64,000 nucleotides of DNA from assembly GCF_000715075.1 (NCBI RefSeq), contig NC_134089.1, forward strand, positions 109,995,157 to 110,059,156. The letters are read 5' to 3'. Source of the stretch: Nicotiana tabacum. Taxonomy: Eukaryota > Streptophyta > Magnoliopsida > Solanales > Solanaceae. The position numbers were made by a program, and so were the translations under genes. The notes beneath the pieces are model-generated. The model saw only the letters and a list, made by a program, of their open reading frames with translations. It searched no databases and was not told the DNA's origin. Of this stretch, positions 21,439-32,935 are shown piece after piece. Position 1 is the first letter of the stretch, and every line of letters begins with the position of its first letter.

Positions 21439-23149
21439 TATGATAACCTTTTCTTATTTTGAAAGAAAATACTGCATTCCGAGGCCTTAAAAAGCTCTTT
21501 CTGCATTACCTCGATTTGCGTGCACAATCCGAGCACGTAGTCGAAAAGCTAATATGTGAAACTCTGTGGAAAATGATAAATTTTGACTTTAAAATGAATT
21601 TAAGTTGACTTCGATCAACATTTTAGGTAAACGGATCCGGACGCATGATTTGACAGTCCCTGGGGATCCGTAAGAAAATATGGGACTTGGGCATATGCTC
21701 GGGACCGAATTCCGAGGTCCCAAGCCCGAGAAATAAATTTTTGAAAGAAATTATTTTACTGAATTAATTATGAAGTAAAGAAGAGAATTTATGTATGAAA
21801 CCATTGGTATCGGGCCCATATTTTAGTTTCGGAGCCTGGTACAACTCTTATATATGATTTGAGTCGAACTTGTGAAAGTTCATAAGAAATAGACTTGAAA
21901 TGATATGAATCGGACCTTATTTGAAAAAAAATTGAAAATTTGATGTTCTTAAGAAAATTTCATGATTTTGATGCTAAATTTATAGTTGTTGATGTTATTT
22001 GAGAGATTTGAATGCATGAGCAAGTCCATATGATGTTTTTAGGTTGGTGTGCATGTTTGGTTTGGAGCCCCGAGGGCTCGGGTGAGTTTTGGATAGGCCA
22101 CGGAGTAGAATTGGATTTGGGAAAATTGTAGGTTTCAACTGTTCTATTGTAGGCCTGCAGGCTTCGCATTTGTGAAGCCTGGCTCGAAATGCGAGTTCGC
22201 AAATACGAGGGCTGAGTTGCAAATGCGAACTAGCCCAGACCACCATTCCCTAGCAAATGCGAGTTTTCCATCGCAAATGTGATGTTCCCCATTTTGGCCA
22301 GCCATCACAAATGCGACAGAATGTTCGCAAAAGCGACTTTGCAAATGCGAAGGTCGCTTCGCAAATGTGATAAAAACAGAGTCTAGGTTCGCAATTGCGA
22401 ACCCTGGTCGCAATTGTGATACCTGCAACCTGTAAATTTACACTTAGATGCATTTTCAACCATTTTTCACATCTTCTCAAAACGTAAACTCTCTTGGGCG
22501 ATTTTCCAAAGAAAAGTTCTTCTCCAAATCAATTGTAAGTCGTTTCTAACTAGTCTTCTTCAATCTTTAACATCTTTTCACATGATTTCAACTCAAAATC
22601 AATGATTTTCATTGGGGAAATTGGGTGTTTTGTGTAGAACCTAGGTTTTTTTTAAAATATTGGGGATTTGGACCTCGATTTGAGGTCCAATTTAAAAACA
22701 AATTATATATTTGGGTTCGTGGCGGAATGGGTAGTCGGGTTTTGGTTCGAAACTCAGTTTTGACCATGTGGGCCCGGGGCGATTTTTGATTTTTTGGGTA
22801 AAACTTTGGAAAACTTATTTCCATGCATTAGAATTGATTTATTTACCATTTATTGACGTAATTAAGTAATTTGTGGCCACATACGAGCGAATTGGTAGTG
22901 GAATCAAGAGGTAAAGAGATAATTGAGACTTGAATTGTATTCGTGGCATCGTGGTAAGTGTTTGGTCTAACCTTAGCTTGAGGAATTAGGAGTCGTGTTT
23001 TATGTGCTACGTATTAACTGTGGATTACGGCGTATAGGCATGGTGACGAGTATCTATACGTCGGTGTCAAGCATGCCCGTGAGTCTTGTATGGTAATTAT
23101 TATGACCTCGTTGTGCTTTATTGTGCTTCATATGAGGATTATCGTTATT

Positions 23150-23310
23150 GTTTACTTGCTGGGATGTTATTGTCATATTTTGTTCCCTAGCCGGGATATG
23201 TGTTGTGATATTATTATTCCCTTGTCGGGATGTTGTTGTAATATTATTGTTCCTTTGCCGAGATGTTGTTATATTGCTATCGTTTCCTTGCCGGGATTCT
23301 TTTATGATTG
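23150..23310 (+). repeat. About 37-bp repeats, 5 copies, in the B 5' LTR
   Basis: Degenerate units are built on 'ccttgccgggatgttgttgt' followed by 'aatattattgtt'. The matching array in the 3' LTR is at 31062-31220. Confidence 0.75.
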
Positions 23311-23315
23311 GTGCT

Positions 23316-23549
23316 AATATGTGAAATGGGAGCGGGTTGCACGCCTACAATGGTAATATATGAAATGGGAGCTGGTTGCACGCCTGCAACAGTAATATGT
23401 GAAATGGGAGCGGGTTGCACACCAGTAACGGTGATATGTGAAATGAGAGCGGGTTGCACGCCTGCAATGGTAATATATGAAATGGGAGCGGGTTGCACAC
23501 CTGCAATGGTATCATATGAAATGGGATCAGGTTGCACGCCTGCAACGGT
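23316..23549 (+). repeat. 39-bp minisatellite, exactly 6 copies, in the B 5' LTR
   Basis: The unit starts aatatgtgaaatgggagcgg and ends gcctgcaatggt. The units are 39 bp without indels. 39 is a multiple of three, so the plus frame encodes a 13-residue repeat (I-Y-E-M-G-A-G-C-T-P-A-T-V). The 3' LTR has the same six-unit array at 31230-31463. Confidence 0.92.
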
Positions 23550-24291
23550 ATTACATGTGTACCTGTTCTTCTTATTTCCTTATCTTTGCTGGTACTTGAT
23601 TTATGGCATTCCTTATATTTCCCTATTGTTGTGCTGTTGTTATCTATTACTCCCCGCATCATGTTTTTATCGCCCAACTTTAGTTGTAATTATCTGTTTC
23701 TATTTCCATTGTACATGATTTAACTGCACGGGTTTATTTGGTAGTCTGGTCCGGTCCTAGCCTCGTCACTACTTCGCCGAGGTTAGGCTAGGCACTTACG
23801 AGCATATGGGGTCGGTTGTGCTGGTACTACACTCTGGACTATGTACAGATACTGATACCAGAGCGTTTGGACCGCAGTAAGGGTGTTGTCTTCAGTCCAT
23901 ACAGGCGATCCGAGGTAGTTCTGCAGACGTCCGCAGGCCTTGGCGCCTCCTCCTATCTTTTCTCTTTCTGTTTTTACTTATTCAGAGACAGACTTATGAA
24001 TTTCATTCAGACCTTGTTTGTAGTATTCTTAGGCAGTCCGTGACTTGTGACACCAAATTCTGGGTAGTTTTGTACTTCAATTATGTAGCAGTGTTTGGTT
24101 GGAATATTAAGTTTCGGCTTCCGCATTTTTGACTGTTTAATCTTATCTTGTTGTTTAATCACTTAGTATTTTACATTGTTTAATATGCTTAATAAAAACG
24201 GAAATGAATTTGCAATATTTGGCTTGCCTAGCTTCCACGAGTAGGCGCCATCACGACTCCCGAGGGCGGGAAAATCCGAGTCGTGACAAGT

Positions 24292-24303
24292 TGGTATTAG
24301 AGC
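24292..24303 (+). other. Primer-binding site of B (initiator Met tRNA type)
   Basis: TGGTATTAGAGC lies three bases after the LTR end. It differs at one position (C to T) from TGGTATCAGAGC, the site complementary to plant initiator tRNA-Met used by most gypsy chromoviruses. Confidence 0.85.
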
Positions 24304-24485
24304 TCTAGGTTACATAGGTCTCACAAATCATGGACAAGCTTAGTAGAGTCTGAGGGATCGGTATGGAGACATCTGTATTTATCCCCCAAAGGCCACAGAG
24401 TTAGGAAAAACTTTATATTTATTCTTTCCTGTCGTGTGGTTTGGTTTCTTAATGTTAATTGAATTTCTACTTTGTTCTTTCTTAG

Positions 24486-25960
24486 ATGGCGAGAACACGC
24501 GCTTCCTCATCCACTGACCAGCAGCCCGAGCCCCAAGCAGCAGCTCCTATGAGGGGCAGAGGGAAAGGTTGAGGTCGTGCTAGAGGCCGAGGTAGGGGCA
24601 AAGCTCAGCCTAGAGCAGCAGCACCAGTGGCGGAGCCTCAGGTTGACTTTGATGATGAGGTTCCGGCCCATGCAGTTCTGGTGGGCCCATTTCAGCTCCT
24701 AGAGGGGTTTATTGCTACCCCAGTACTCTAGGATGCTCTGGTCTATCTAGTAGGCCTTATGGAGAGCGTTACCCGGGCATGATTGCTTCCTGTAGCACCA
24801 GCCGTCTCTTAGGCTGGAGGAGGAGCCCAGACTCCTGCTACTCGCACCCCGGAGCAGATGGCTCCCCAGTTTTAGACTCTAGGAGCTCAGTCAGTTGGAG
24901 TAGTTCAGCCGGGTGTGGTAGCTCAAACCGGTGATGGAGCAACTATGTCTGCCAATGTTTAGCGGAGATTGGATAGGTTCACCAAGATCTTCACTACTAC
25001 TTTCAGCGGTTCATCTTCTAAGGATCCCAGGATTATCTAGACAACTGTCATGAGGTTCTCAGGAACATGGGGATAGTGGAGACCAATCGGGTCGACTTTG
25101 CTACTTTTCTGCTTGTCTAGATCCGCCAATACTTGGTGGAGAGATTATTATTTGGCTAGGCCAACCGGATCACCAACTTTGACTTGGGAGCAGTTTACTC
25201 AGCTATTTCTGGAGAAGTTTCTCCCTATCACTCAACGAGAGATCTACCGGAGGTAGTTTGAGTGTCTCCAGCAGGGTTCTATGACCGTTACTCAGTATGA
25301 GACCAGATTCATCGACTTGGCTCGTCATGCCCTTATCATACTTCTCACCAAGAGAGAGAGGGTGAGGAGGTTCATTGAGGGACTTATTCAGCCGATTCGA
25401 CTTCAGATGGCTAGGGAGACAAGGAGTGAGATTTCTTTTCAGGAGGCGGCCAATGTGGCCAGGAGAGTAGAGATGGTTCTGTCGTAAGGAGGTGGTCAGG
25501 GGTCTGATAAGAGGCCTCGTCATTCAAGCAAATTCAGTGGTGCCTCGTCTGGAGGTAGGGATTCGTATGGTAGAGGCCATACTCCTAGGCCTTTTCAGTC
25601 AGCACTTCAGGTTTCCCACGGTGCTTCAGGTGGTCGTGGTTTTCATATGTAGTATTCTGATCAGAAGTCCTATAGTGCACCACCAGCTCCTATTTTGCAT
25701 CACCGCTTCAGAGTTTTCAGGGTTGTCAGCTCCTATCAGTGCATTGCCGCTATGGTACAGATACTAGGTGCTCCACCACCCGCTCCGCTAGCTAAGGGTG
25801 GGAGTAGAGGTTCTAGAGGTGGAGGTAGAGGTATTAGAGGTGGAGGTTAGGCAGCTAGAGGTGGAGGCAGGCCAGCCAGCAGCAGACCGTCCCAAAGATG
25901 TAGTTCAGGGTGGTGGAGCCCAGCCCCGATGTTATGCTTTTCCAGCCAGGCCTGAGGCTG
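24486..25960 (+). pseudogene. gag: gag of B
   Basis: The ATG at 24486 begins M-A-R-T-R-A-S-S-S-T, the usual start for this family, but a TGA replaces Arg within 30 codons. Capsid motifs are recognisable: W-R-D-Y-Y-L-A-R-P-T-G-S-P, then L-F-L-E-K-F-L-P-I-T-Q-R-E and G-S-M-T-V-T-Q-Y-E-T-R-F, up to V-A-R-R-V-E-M-V (25485). A Gly/Arg-rich tail follows (25795-25890). I do not find a clear CCHC zinc knuckle, and the segment where it should be (25690-25790) reads as unrelated residues. Many stops are at Gln codons. Confidence 0.85.
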
Positions 25961-26460
25961 AGGCTTCTGATGCAGTCATCACAGGTACTATTCTGGTTTG
26001 TAGTACAGATGCTTCAGTTCTATTTGATCCAGGCTTTACATACTTCTATGTTTCATCTTATTTTGCATCGTATCTGGTCATTCTTAATGATTCTTTGAGT
26101 GCCCCTGTATATGTATCTACACCGGTGGGTAATTCTAGTATGGTAGATCAAGTCCATTATTCGTGCATAGTTGTGATTGGGGGTCTCGAGACTCATGTAG
26201 ATTTGTTACTTCTGAACATGGTTGATTTTGATGTCATACTGGGGATGGACTAGTTATCACCTTACTACGTTATCTTGGACTATCATGCCAAGACTATGAC
26301 CTTAGCCTTGCTAGGTTTACCTTGCTTAGAGTGGAGAGGGACTCCTAATCATTCTACCCGTAGTGTTATCTCTTATTTGAAGGCTCGGCGTATGGTCGAG
26401 AAGGGGTGTTTGGCCTATTTGGCATATGTTTGTGATTCTAGTGTCGAGGTTCCTTCTATT
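25961..26460 (+). pseudogene. Aspartic protease of B
   Basis: The active site reads L-F-D-P-G-F-T (Asp at 26026-26028). Relatives have D-P-G-S-T or D-S-G-A-T, so Ser has become Phe, which fits a single C-to-T change. The domain continues to V-D-L-L-L-L-N-M-V-D-F-D-V-I-L-G-M-D, where the following Trp is a TAG at 26252. The link to RT (H-A-K-T-M-T-L-A, L-E-W-R-G) is preserved. Confidence 0.88.
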
Positions 26461-27250
26461 GATTCTGTGCCTGTTGTTCGTGAGTTCCCTAAGGTATTTC
26501 CTTCAGACCTACCGGGTATGCCACCCGACATGGATATTGACTTCTGCATTGATTTGGCTTCGGGCGCTCAGCCTATTTCTATCCCGCTGTATCATATGGA
26601 CCCGCCTGAGTTGAAAGAGTTGAAGGAGCAGTTGCAAGACTTGCTAAAAAAAGGTTTCATTAGACCTAGTGTTTCGCCTTGGGGTGCTGGTGTTGTTTGT
26701 TAAGAAGAAGGACGGATCGATGAGAATGTGCATGGATTACCGGCAATTGAACATGGCTACAATCAAGAATAAGTACCCATTGCCGAGGATTGATGATTTG
26801 TTGGATCAGCTTCAGGGTGCTAAGGTATTTTCGAAGATTTACTTGAGATCTGTCTACCATTAGTTGAGGATTAGGGCATCTGATATCCCTAAGACAGCTT
26901 CCCGCACTCAGTACAGGCATTACGGGTTCTTAGTGATATTGTTTGGGTTGACAAATGCCCCAGCAGCTTTTATGGATTTGATGAATCAAGTGTTCAGACC
27001 TTACTTGGATTCGTTCGTGATAGTCTTCATTGATGATATTTTGATCTATTCCCGCAGCCGGGAGGAGCACGAGCAGCATCTTAGAGTGGTTCTTCAGACT
27101 TTAAGGGATATTCAGTTGTATGCCAAGTTTTCGAAGTGTGAGTTCTGGTTGAGTTTAGTTGCATTCCAGGATCATGTTGTATCGGCGGAGGGTATTCAGG
27201 TTGATCCAAAGAACATTGAGGCAGTTAAAAATTGGCCTCAGCTATAGAGA
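26461..27250 (+). pseudogene. Reverse transcriptase of B
   Basis: Motifs in order are [33 protein letters not shown], a frameshift at about 26700, [22 protein letters not shown] (normally K-I-D-L-R-S-G), a stop at a Gln codon near 26862, L-T-N-A-P-A-A-F, and the active site F-I-D-D at 27026-27037. The D-to-Y change in the first catalytic motif (K-I-D) would by itself disable the polymerase. Confidence 0.9.
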
Positions 27251-27880
27251 TCCGGAGTTTCTTGGGATTGGTAGGCTATTATCGTCGTTTGTAGAGGGGT
27301 TTTCGTCTATTGTGGCCCCGATGACCAGGTTAACCCAAAAGGGTGCCCAGTTCAGATGGTCAGACGAGTGTGAGGCGAGCTTTCAGAAGCTCAAGAAAGA
27401 TTTTACTACGACACCGGTGTTGGTTTTGCCCACAGGTTCAGGGCCTTATACAGTTTATTGTGATGCATCTCGTATTGGACTTGGTGCAGTGTTGATGCAG
27501 GATGGTAAGGTCATTGCATATGATTCGATGCAGTTGAAGATTCATGAGAAGAAATATCCAAGTCATGATTTGGAGTTAGCAGCCATTGTTCATGCGTAGA
27601 AGATTTCGAGGCATTATCTGTATGGCGTGGCATGTGAGGTGTTCACGGATCACAAGAGTCTGTAGTATTTGTTCAAGTAGAAGCAGCTAAATTTGAGGCA
27701 GAGAAGGTGGTTGGAGCTATTAAAGGACTATGATATCACCATCTTATATTATCCGAGAAAGGCCAATGTGGTGGCCGATGCTTTGAGTAGGAAGTCAGCT
27801 AGTATGGGTAGCCTTGCTTATATTCCGGTCGGTGAGAGGTCGATTGCTTGGATGTTCAGGCTTTGTCCAATCAGTTCATA
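27251..27880 (+). pseudogene. RNase H of B
   Basis: After a frameshift near 27245 the thumb/connection reads G-Y-Y-R-R-F-type sequence. Then come [39 protein letters not shown] and [12 protein letters not shown]. The acidic residues are present. TAG stops near 27596, 27664 and 27680 interrupt it; the last two are at Gln codons. Confidence 0.88.
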
Positions 27881-29200
27881 AGGTTGGATGTTTCTGAGAC
27901 CAGTCGTGTGTTAGTTTGCACAGTCGCTTGTTCTTCATTATTGGAGCGTATCCGTGATCGGAAGTATGATGATCCCCATTTGTGTGTCCTTAGAGACACG
28001 GTGCAGCACGGAGGTGCCAAGTAGGTTACCTTAGAAGATGATGAAGTTTTGAGATTGCAGGGTCGAGTTTGTGTGCCTAATGTGGATGGACTCCGAGAGT
28101 TTAATTTTAGAGAAGGCCCATAGTTCCCGGTACGCTATTCATCCGGGCGCCGCTAAGATGTATCAGGATCTGCGGCAGCATTATTAGTGGTGGAGGATGA
28201 AGAAGGACATTATTGCTTATGTGGCTCGGTGTTTGAACTATCAGCAGGTTAAGTACGAGCATCAGAGGCCCGGTGGCTTGTTCCAAAAGATTGAGATTCT
28301 CGAGTGGAAGTGGGAGCGTATTACTATGGACTTCGTTGATGGACTCCCACGGACTCAGAAGAAATTTGATGCAGTGTGGGTTATTGTTGATAGGCTGACC
28401 AAGTCAGCACATTTTATTCTGATGGCAGTCTCCTATTCGTCCGAGAGGTTAGCTGAGATCTATATTCGAGAGATTGTTTGTCTTCATGGTGTGCCCGTGT
28501 CTATCATTTCGGATTGAGGTACGCAATTTACCTCACATTTCTGGAGAGCAGTTCAGCGAGAATTGGGCACACAGGTTGAGTTGAGCACAATGTTTCATCC
28601 TCAGACGGACTAGCAGTCCGATCGGACTATTCAGATTTTGGAGTATATGATCCGAGCGTGTGTCAATTACTTTGGAGGCTCGTGGGATCAATTTTTGCCT
28701 TTAGCAGAGTTTTCCAACAACAACAGCTACTAGTCGCATATCTAGATGGCTCTTTATGAGGCTTTGTATGGTAGGCGGTGTCGGTTACTGGTTGGATGGT
28801 TTGAGCCGGGAGAGGCTCGGTTGTTGGGTACGGATCTGGTGTAGGATGCCTAGGACAAGGTCAGGGTTGTTTAGGATAGGCTTCGCACAGCTCAGTCCAA
28901 GCAAAAGAGTTATGCCGACCGCAAGGTTCATGATTTGGCTTTCATGGTCGATGAGTGGGTATTGCTTCGAGTGTCCTCTATGAAGGGAATGATGAGATTT
29001 GGGAAGAAGGGCAAGCTTTGCCCTAGGTTCATTGGCCCGTTTGAGATTCTTGATCGAGTGGGAGAGGTGGCTTACAGACTTGCGTTGCCGCCGAGTTTTT
29101 ATCAGCCGTACATCCAGTGTTTCATGTATCCATGCTTCGGAAGTATCAAGGCGATCCATCCCACATGTTAGATTTCAGCACTGTCCAGTTGGATAAGGAC
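27881..29200 (+). pseudogene. Integrase of B
   Basis: The zinc finger has H-P-G-A-A-K-M-Y and R-C-L-N-Y-Q-Q, where relatives have C-L-N-C-Q-Q. The second Cys is therefore Tyr, a G-to-A change. In the core, T-M-D-F-V-D-G-L and I-S-D are present, but the third acidic residue reads Q-S-D-R-T instead of Q-S-E-R-T. Stops lie after I-S-D (28515), in T-D-stop-Q-S and at several Gln codons to 28873. The C-terminus (P-R-F-I-G-P-F-E-I-L, V-G-E-V-A-Y) is clear to about 29095, then the frame shifts. Confidence 0.88.
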
Positions 29201-29424
29201 CTGTCCTACGAGGAAGATTGTAGCTATTCTAGACCGGCAAGTTCGTTAGTTGAGATCAAAGAGTTTTCCTTCTGTTCGTGTTCAGTGGAGAGGTCAGACT
29301 GCTGAGGCATCGACCTGGGAGTCCAAGTCCGATATGCGGAGCCGTTATCCCCATCTTTTCCCCGACTCAGGTACTTTCTTCTTCTGTCCGTTCGAGGACG
29401 AACAGTTGTTTTAGAGGTGGAGAA
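29201..29424 (+). pseudogene. C-terminal chromodomain remnant of B and polypurine tract
   Basis: In a shifted frame the sequence reads I-L-D-R-Q-V-R, L-R-S-K-S-F-P-S-V, V-Q-W-R-G-Q-T-A-E-A-S-T-W-E and M-R-S-R-Y-P-H-L-F-P. This is the chromodomain-like end of Tekay-type integrases, thought to guide insertion into heterochromatin. The conserved P-F-E-D-E runs directly into the purine tract gaggtggagaa that ends at 29424. Confidence 0.8.
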
Positions 29425-32195
29425 TGTGATGATCCAAAAGGTCATCACTTGTTTTAAAACGGAGGCCTTAAAAACCTCTTTCTATATCACCTCGATTTGC
29501 GTACGCAGTCTGGGCGTGTAGCTGGAAAGCTAATATGTGAAAATTTGTGAAAAATAATAAATTTTGACTTTAAAATGAATTTAAGTTGACTTTGGTCAAT
29601 ATTTTGGGTAAACGGATCTGGACCCGTGATTTGATGGTCCCGGAGGATCTGTAGGAAAATATCGAACTTGGGCGTATGCCAGGGATTGAATTCCGAGGTC
29701 CCAAGCCCGAGAAATAAATTTTTGAAAGAAATGGTTTTGCTGAATTAATTATGAAGTAAATAAGCGAATTTATGTATTAAACCATTGGTATCGGGCCCAT
29801 ATTTTGGTTTTGGAGCCCGGTATAGGTCTTATATATGATTTGAGTCGAACCTGTGAAATTTGGTAAGAAACGGACTTGAAATGATATGAATCGTACCTTA
29901 TTTGAAAACAATTGGAAAATTTGATGTTCTTAAGAAAATTTCATGATTTTGATGTTAAATTCATAGTTGTTGATGTTATTTGAGAGATTTGAATGCACGA
30001 GCAAGTCCGTATGATGTTTTTAGGTTGGTGCGCATGTTTGGTTTGGAGCCTCGAGGGCTCGGGTGAGTTTTGGATAGGCCACGGAGTAGAATTGGACTTG
30101 GGAAAAATGCAGGTTTCAGTTGTTCTATTGTAGAGAGGGCTGATCGCAAATGCGAACTAGCCCAGGCCAGCCTTCCCTCGCAAATGCGAGTTTTTCATCG
30201 CAAATGCGATGTTTCCCATTTTGGCCAATCGTCGCAAATGCGACAGAATGTTCACAAATGCGAAGGTCGCTTCGCAAATGCGATAATAGCAGAGTCTGGG
30301 TTCGCAATTGTGAACCCTGGTAGGAACTGCGATACCTGCAACCTGTAAATTTACACTTAGATGCATTTTCAACCATTTTTCACATCTTCTCAAAATATAA
30401 ACTCTCTTGGGCGATTTTCCAAGGAAAACTTCTTCTCTAAGTCAATTGTAAGCCATTTCTAACTAGTTTTCTTCAATCTTTAACATCTTTTCACGTGATT
30501 TCAACTCAAAATCAATGATTTTCATGGGGAAAATTGAGTGTTTTGGGTAGAACCTAGGTTTTTTTCAAAAATTGGTGATTTGGACCTCGATTTGAGGTCC
30601 GATTTCAAAACAAATTATATATTTGTGTTCGTGGGGGAATGGGTAGTCGGGTTTTGGTTCGAACCTTGGGTTTTGACCATGTGGGCCCGGGGAAAATTTT
30701 TGACTTTTTAGGTAAAACTTTGAAAAACTTATTTTCATGTATTAGAATTGATTCATTTAGCATTTATTGACGTAGTTAAGTAATTTGTGGCTAGATACGA
30801 GCGAATTGGTGATGGAATCAAGAGGTAAAGTGATAATTGAGACTTGAATTGTGTTCGTGGCATCGAGGTAAGTGTTTGGTCTAACCTTAGCTTGAGGTAT
30901 TATGAGTCATGTCTTATTTGCTATGTGTTAACTGTGGAGTACGTCGTATAGGCATGGTGACGAGTATCTATACGTATGTGTCAAGCATGCCTGTGAGTCT
31001 TGTATGGTAATTGTTATGACACCGTTGTTGTTTATTGTGCTTCATATGAGGATTATCATTATTGTTCCCTTGCTAGGATGTTATTGTCATATTTTGTTCC
31101 CTAGCCGGAATATGTGTTGTGATATTATTGTTCCCTTGACGGGATGTTATTGTAATATTATTGTTCCCTTGCTGGGATGTTGTTATATTGCTATCATTCC
31201 CTTGCCGGGATTCTTTTATGATTGGTGCTAATATGTGAAATGGGAGTGGGTTGCACGCCTGCAATGGTAATATATGAAATGGGAGCGGGTTGCACGCCTG
31301 CAACGGTAATATGTGAAATAGGAGTGGGTTGCACGGTTGTAACAGTGATATGTGAAATGGGAGCGGGTTGCACGCGTGCAACGGTAATATATGAAATGGG
31401 AGCGGGTTGCATGCCTGCAATGGTATCATATGAAATGGGATCGGGTTGCACACCTGCAACGGTATTACATGTGTACATGTTCTTCTTATTTCCTTATCTT
31501 TGTTGGTACTTGATTTATTGCATTCATTATATTTCCCTACTATTGTGGTGTTGTTATCTGTTACTCCCCGCAACATGTTTCCCCCGTCCAACTTTAGTTG
31601 TAATTATCTATTTCTATTTCTGTTGTATATGATTTAACTACACAGGTTTATTTGGTAGTCTAATCCTATCCTCGTCACTACTTCGCCGAGGTTAGGCTAG
31701 GCACTTACCAGCACATGGGGTCAGTTGTGCTGATACTACACTCTGCACTGTGTGCAGATACTGATACTAGAGCGTTTGGACCGCAGTGAGGGTGCTGTTT
31801 TCAGTCCACACAAGCGATCCGAGGTAGTCCTGCAGACGTCCACGGGCCTTGGCATCTCCTCCTATCTTTTCTCTTTCTGTTTTTACTTATTTAGAGACAG
31901 ACTTATGTATTTCATTCAGACCTTGTTTGTAGTATTCTTAGACAGTCCATGACTTGTGACACCAAATTCTGGGTAGTTTTGTACTTCAAATTAAGTAGTA
32001 GTGTTTGGTTGGAATATTAAGTTTCGGCTTCCGCATTTCCGACTGTTTAACCTTATCCTGTTGTTTAATCACTTATTATTTTACATTGTTTAATATGCTT
32101 AAAAAAGGGAGATGAATTTGCAATATTTGGCTTGTCTAGCTTCCACGAGTAGGCGCCATCACGAGTCCCAAGAGCAAAAAATCTGGGTCGTGACA
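29425..32195 (+). repeat. 3' LTR of B
   Basis: It starts TGTGATGATCC and ends GGGTCGTGACA, 2771 bp. It has the same internal order as the 5' copy: CpG block (30140-30340), GGGCGATTTT (30409-30418), GAGGTAAGT (30866-30874), 'gtgggcccgggg' (30681-30692), 37-bp repeats (31062-31220) and the 39-bp array (31230-31463). The CpG block is shorter than in the 5' copy: about 80 bp around 22150-22215 have no counterpart here. Confidence 0.9.
31230..31463 (+). repeat. 39-bp minisatellite, exactly 6 copies, in the B 3' LTR
   Basis: Same phase and copy number as 23316-23549, with point differences only. Array length has therefore not changed in either LTR since insertion. Confidence 0.92.
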
Positions 32196-32935
32196 TGCGA
32201 TTTCAATTCGAGCAGCTCTAGTAGGGCCAGATGTCAGTGACCGACTAAGAGGCGAGATTCTTTGAGTTGTCTTGCCATGCACTTGTGATACATACTACCG
32301 ATACAGAGAGAGTGTGAAGGTTCGTTACAGGTTTGCACTCGGGTATCCAGGTGACTATGGCCCCAAAGGTTGAGATGGGGACTTTATACGAGCAGGTTGT
32401 GGAGATAGCTCGGATGATCGAAGGTGTTTGTCAGCAAAGCCGAGAGCATGTGATGAGGGATAAGCAGTTCCGATATTCTGGAGGGTTCAGTAGTGCTCTG
32501 ACTGGGGCAGAGGCCAGTTTGTGAGGGGTCAGTCTAGCAGGCCCACATATCCAGCACCGCTGCCTCCTTAGGGTGCTCCAGTGCAACCCTATTTCAGTGT
32601 TATTCTAGAGAGCTCTTACCGTTCACCAGCTATTCAGGGTTCCTCCAGTGGATCTTCAGGAAACCAGGGTAAGGCTTCAGGTCAGTAGTCCACCGTATGG
32701 AGAAGTTGCTTCGAGTGTGGGGATCTTGGTCATGTGAGGAGGTTTTGCCCCAGACTTTGGGGCAAGGCAGTACAACAGGGTCAACAACCTATGATTATAG
32801 CACTCATTGCCGCACCATTTGTCCGGCCGCCCAGAGATGGAGGACAGGTGGGTAAGGGTCATCCTTGAGGTGGAGGCCAGTTAGGTGGTGCTCCAGCTAG
32901 GAACTATGTCTTTCTAGCCATACCATATGTAGTAG
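32196..32935 (+). pseudogene. gag: gag C-terminal half of D with zinc knuckle
   Basis: It continues from 21433 across B: R-F-Q-F-E-Q-L, G-Q-M-S-V-T-D, E-A-R-F-F-E-L-S, T-D-T-E-R-V and F-V-T-G-L-H. A frameshift near 32520 leads to a Ser/Pro/Gly-rich linker, then a full CCHC knuckle C-F-E-C-G-D-L-G-H-V-R-R-F-C at 32707-32748. Two adjacent stops near 32218 and an Arg-to-TGA at about 32315 interrupt it. Confidence 0.88.

Larger units (their letters stand above)
21439..24288 (+). repeat. 5' LTR of B
   Basis: 2850 bp. It has a CpG block of cgcaaatgcga units (22165-22430), GGGCGATTTT (22496-22505), donor-like TTGTAAGT (22533-22540) and GGTAAGT (22953-22959), 'atgtgggcccgggg' (22766-22779), and minisatellites at 23150-23310 and 23316-23549. 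The last 40 bp contain the inverted repeat TCACGACT / AGTCGTGA before the terminal CA at 24288. Confidence 0.9.
21439..32195 (+). mobile_element. Tekay-type chromovirus B, inserted in the gag of D
   Basis: The full structure is LTR (21439-24288), primer site, gag, protease, RT, RNase H, integrase, chromodomain, polypurine tract and LTR (29425-32195), 10,757 bp in all. The 5-bp duplication TGCGA is perfect (21434-21438, 32196-32200). The first LTR base pair appears as TA instead of TG. One hand-aligned stretch of about 190 bp of the two LTRs differs at roughly 12% of positions, mostly transitions, so the insertion is old. The coding region is full of stops. Confidence 0.92.

Noticed and set aside
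23316..23549. CRISPR-like regular array
   Set aside because: Units are head-to-tail 39-bp copies with no unique spacers, in an LTR of a plant retrotransposon, and duplicated in the other LTR.
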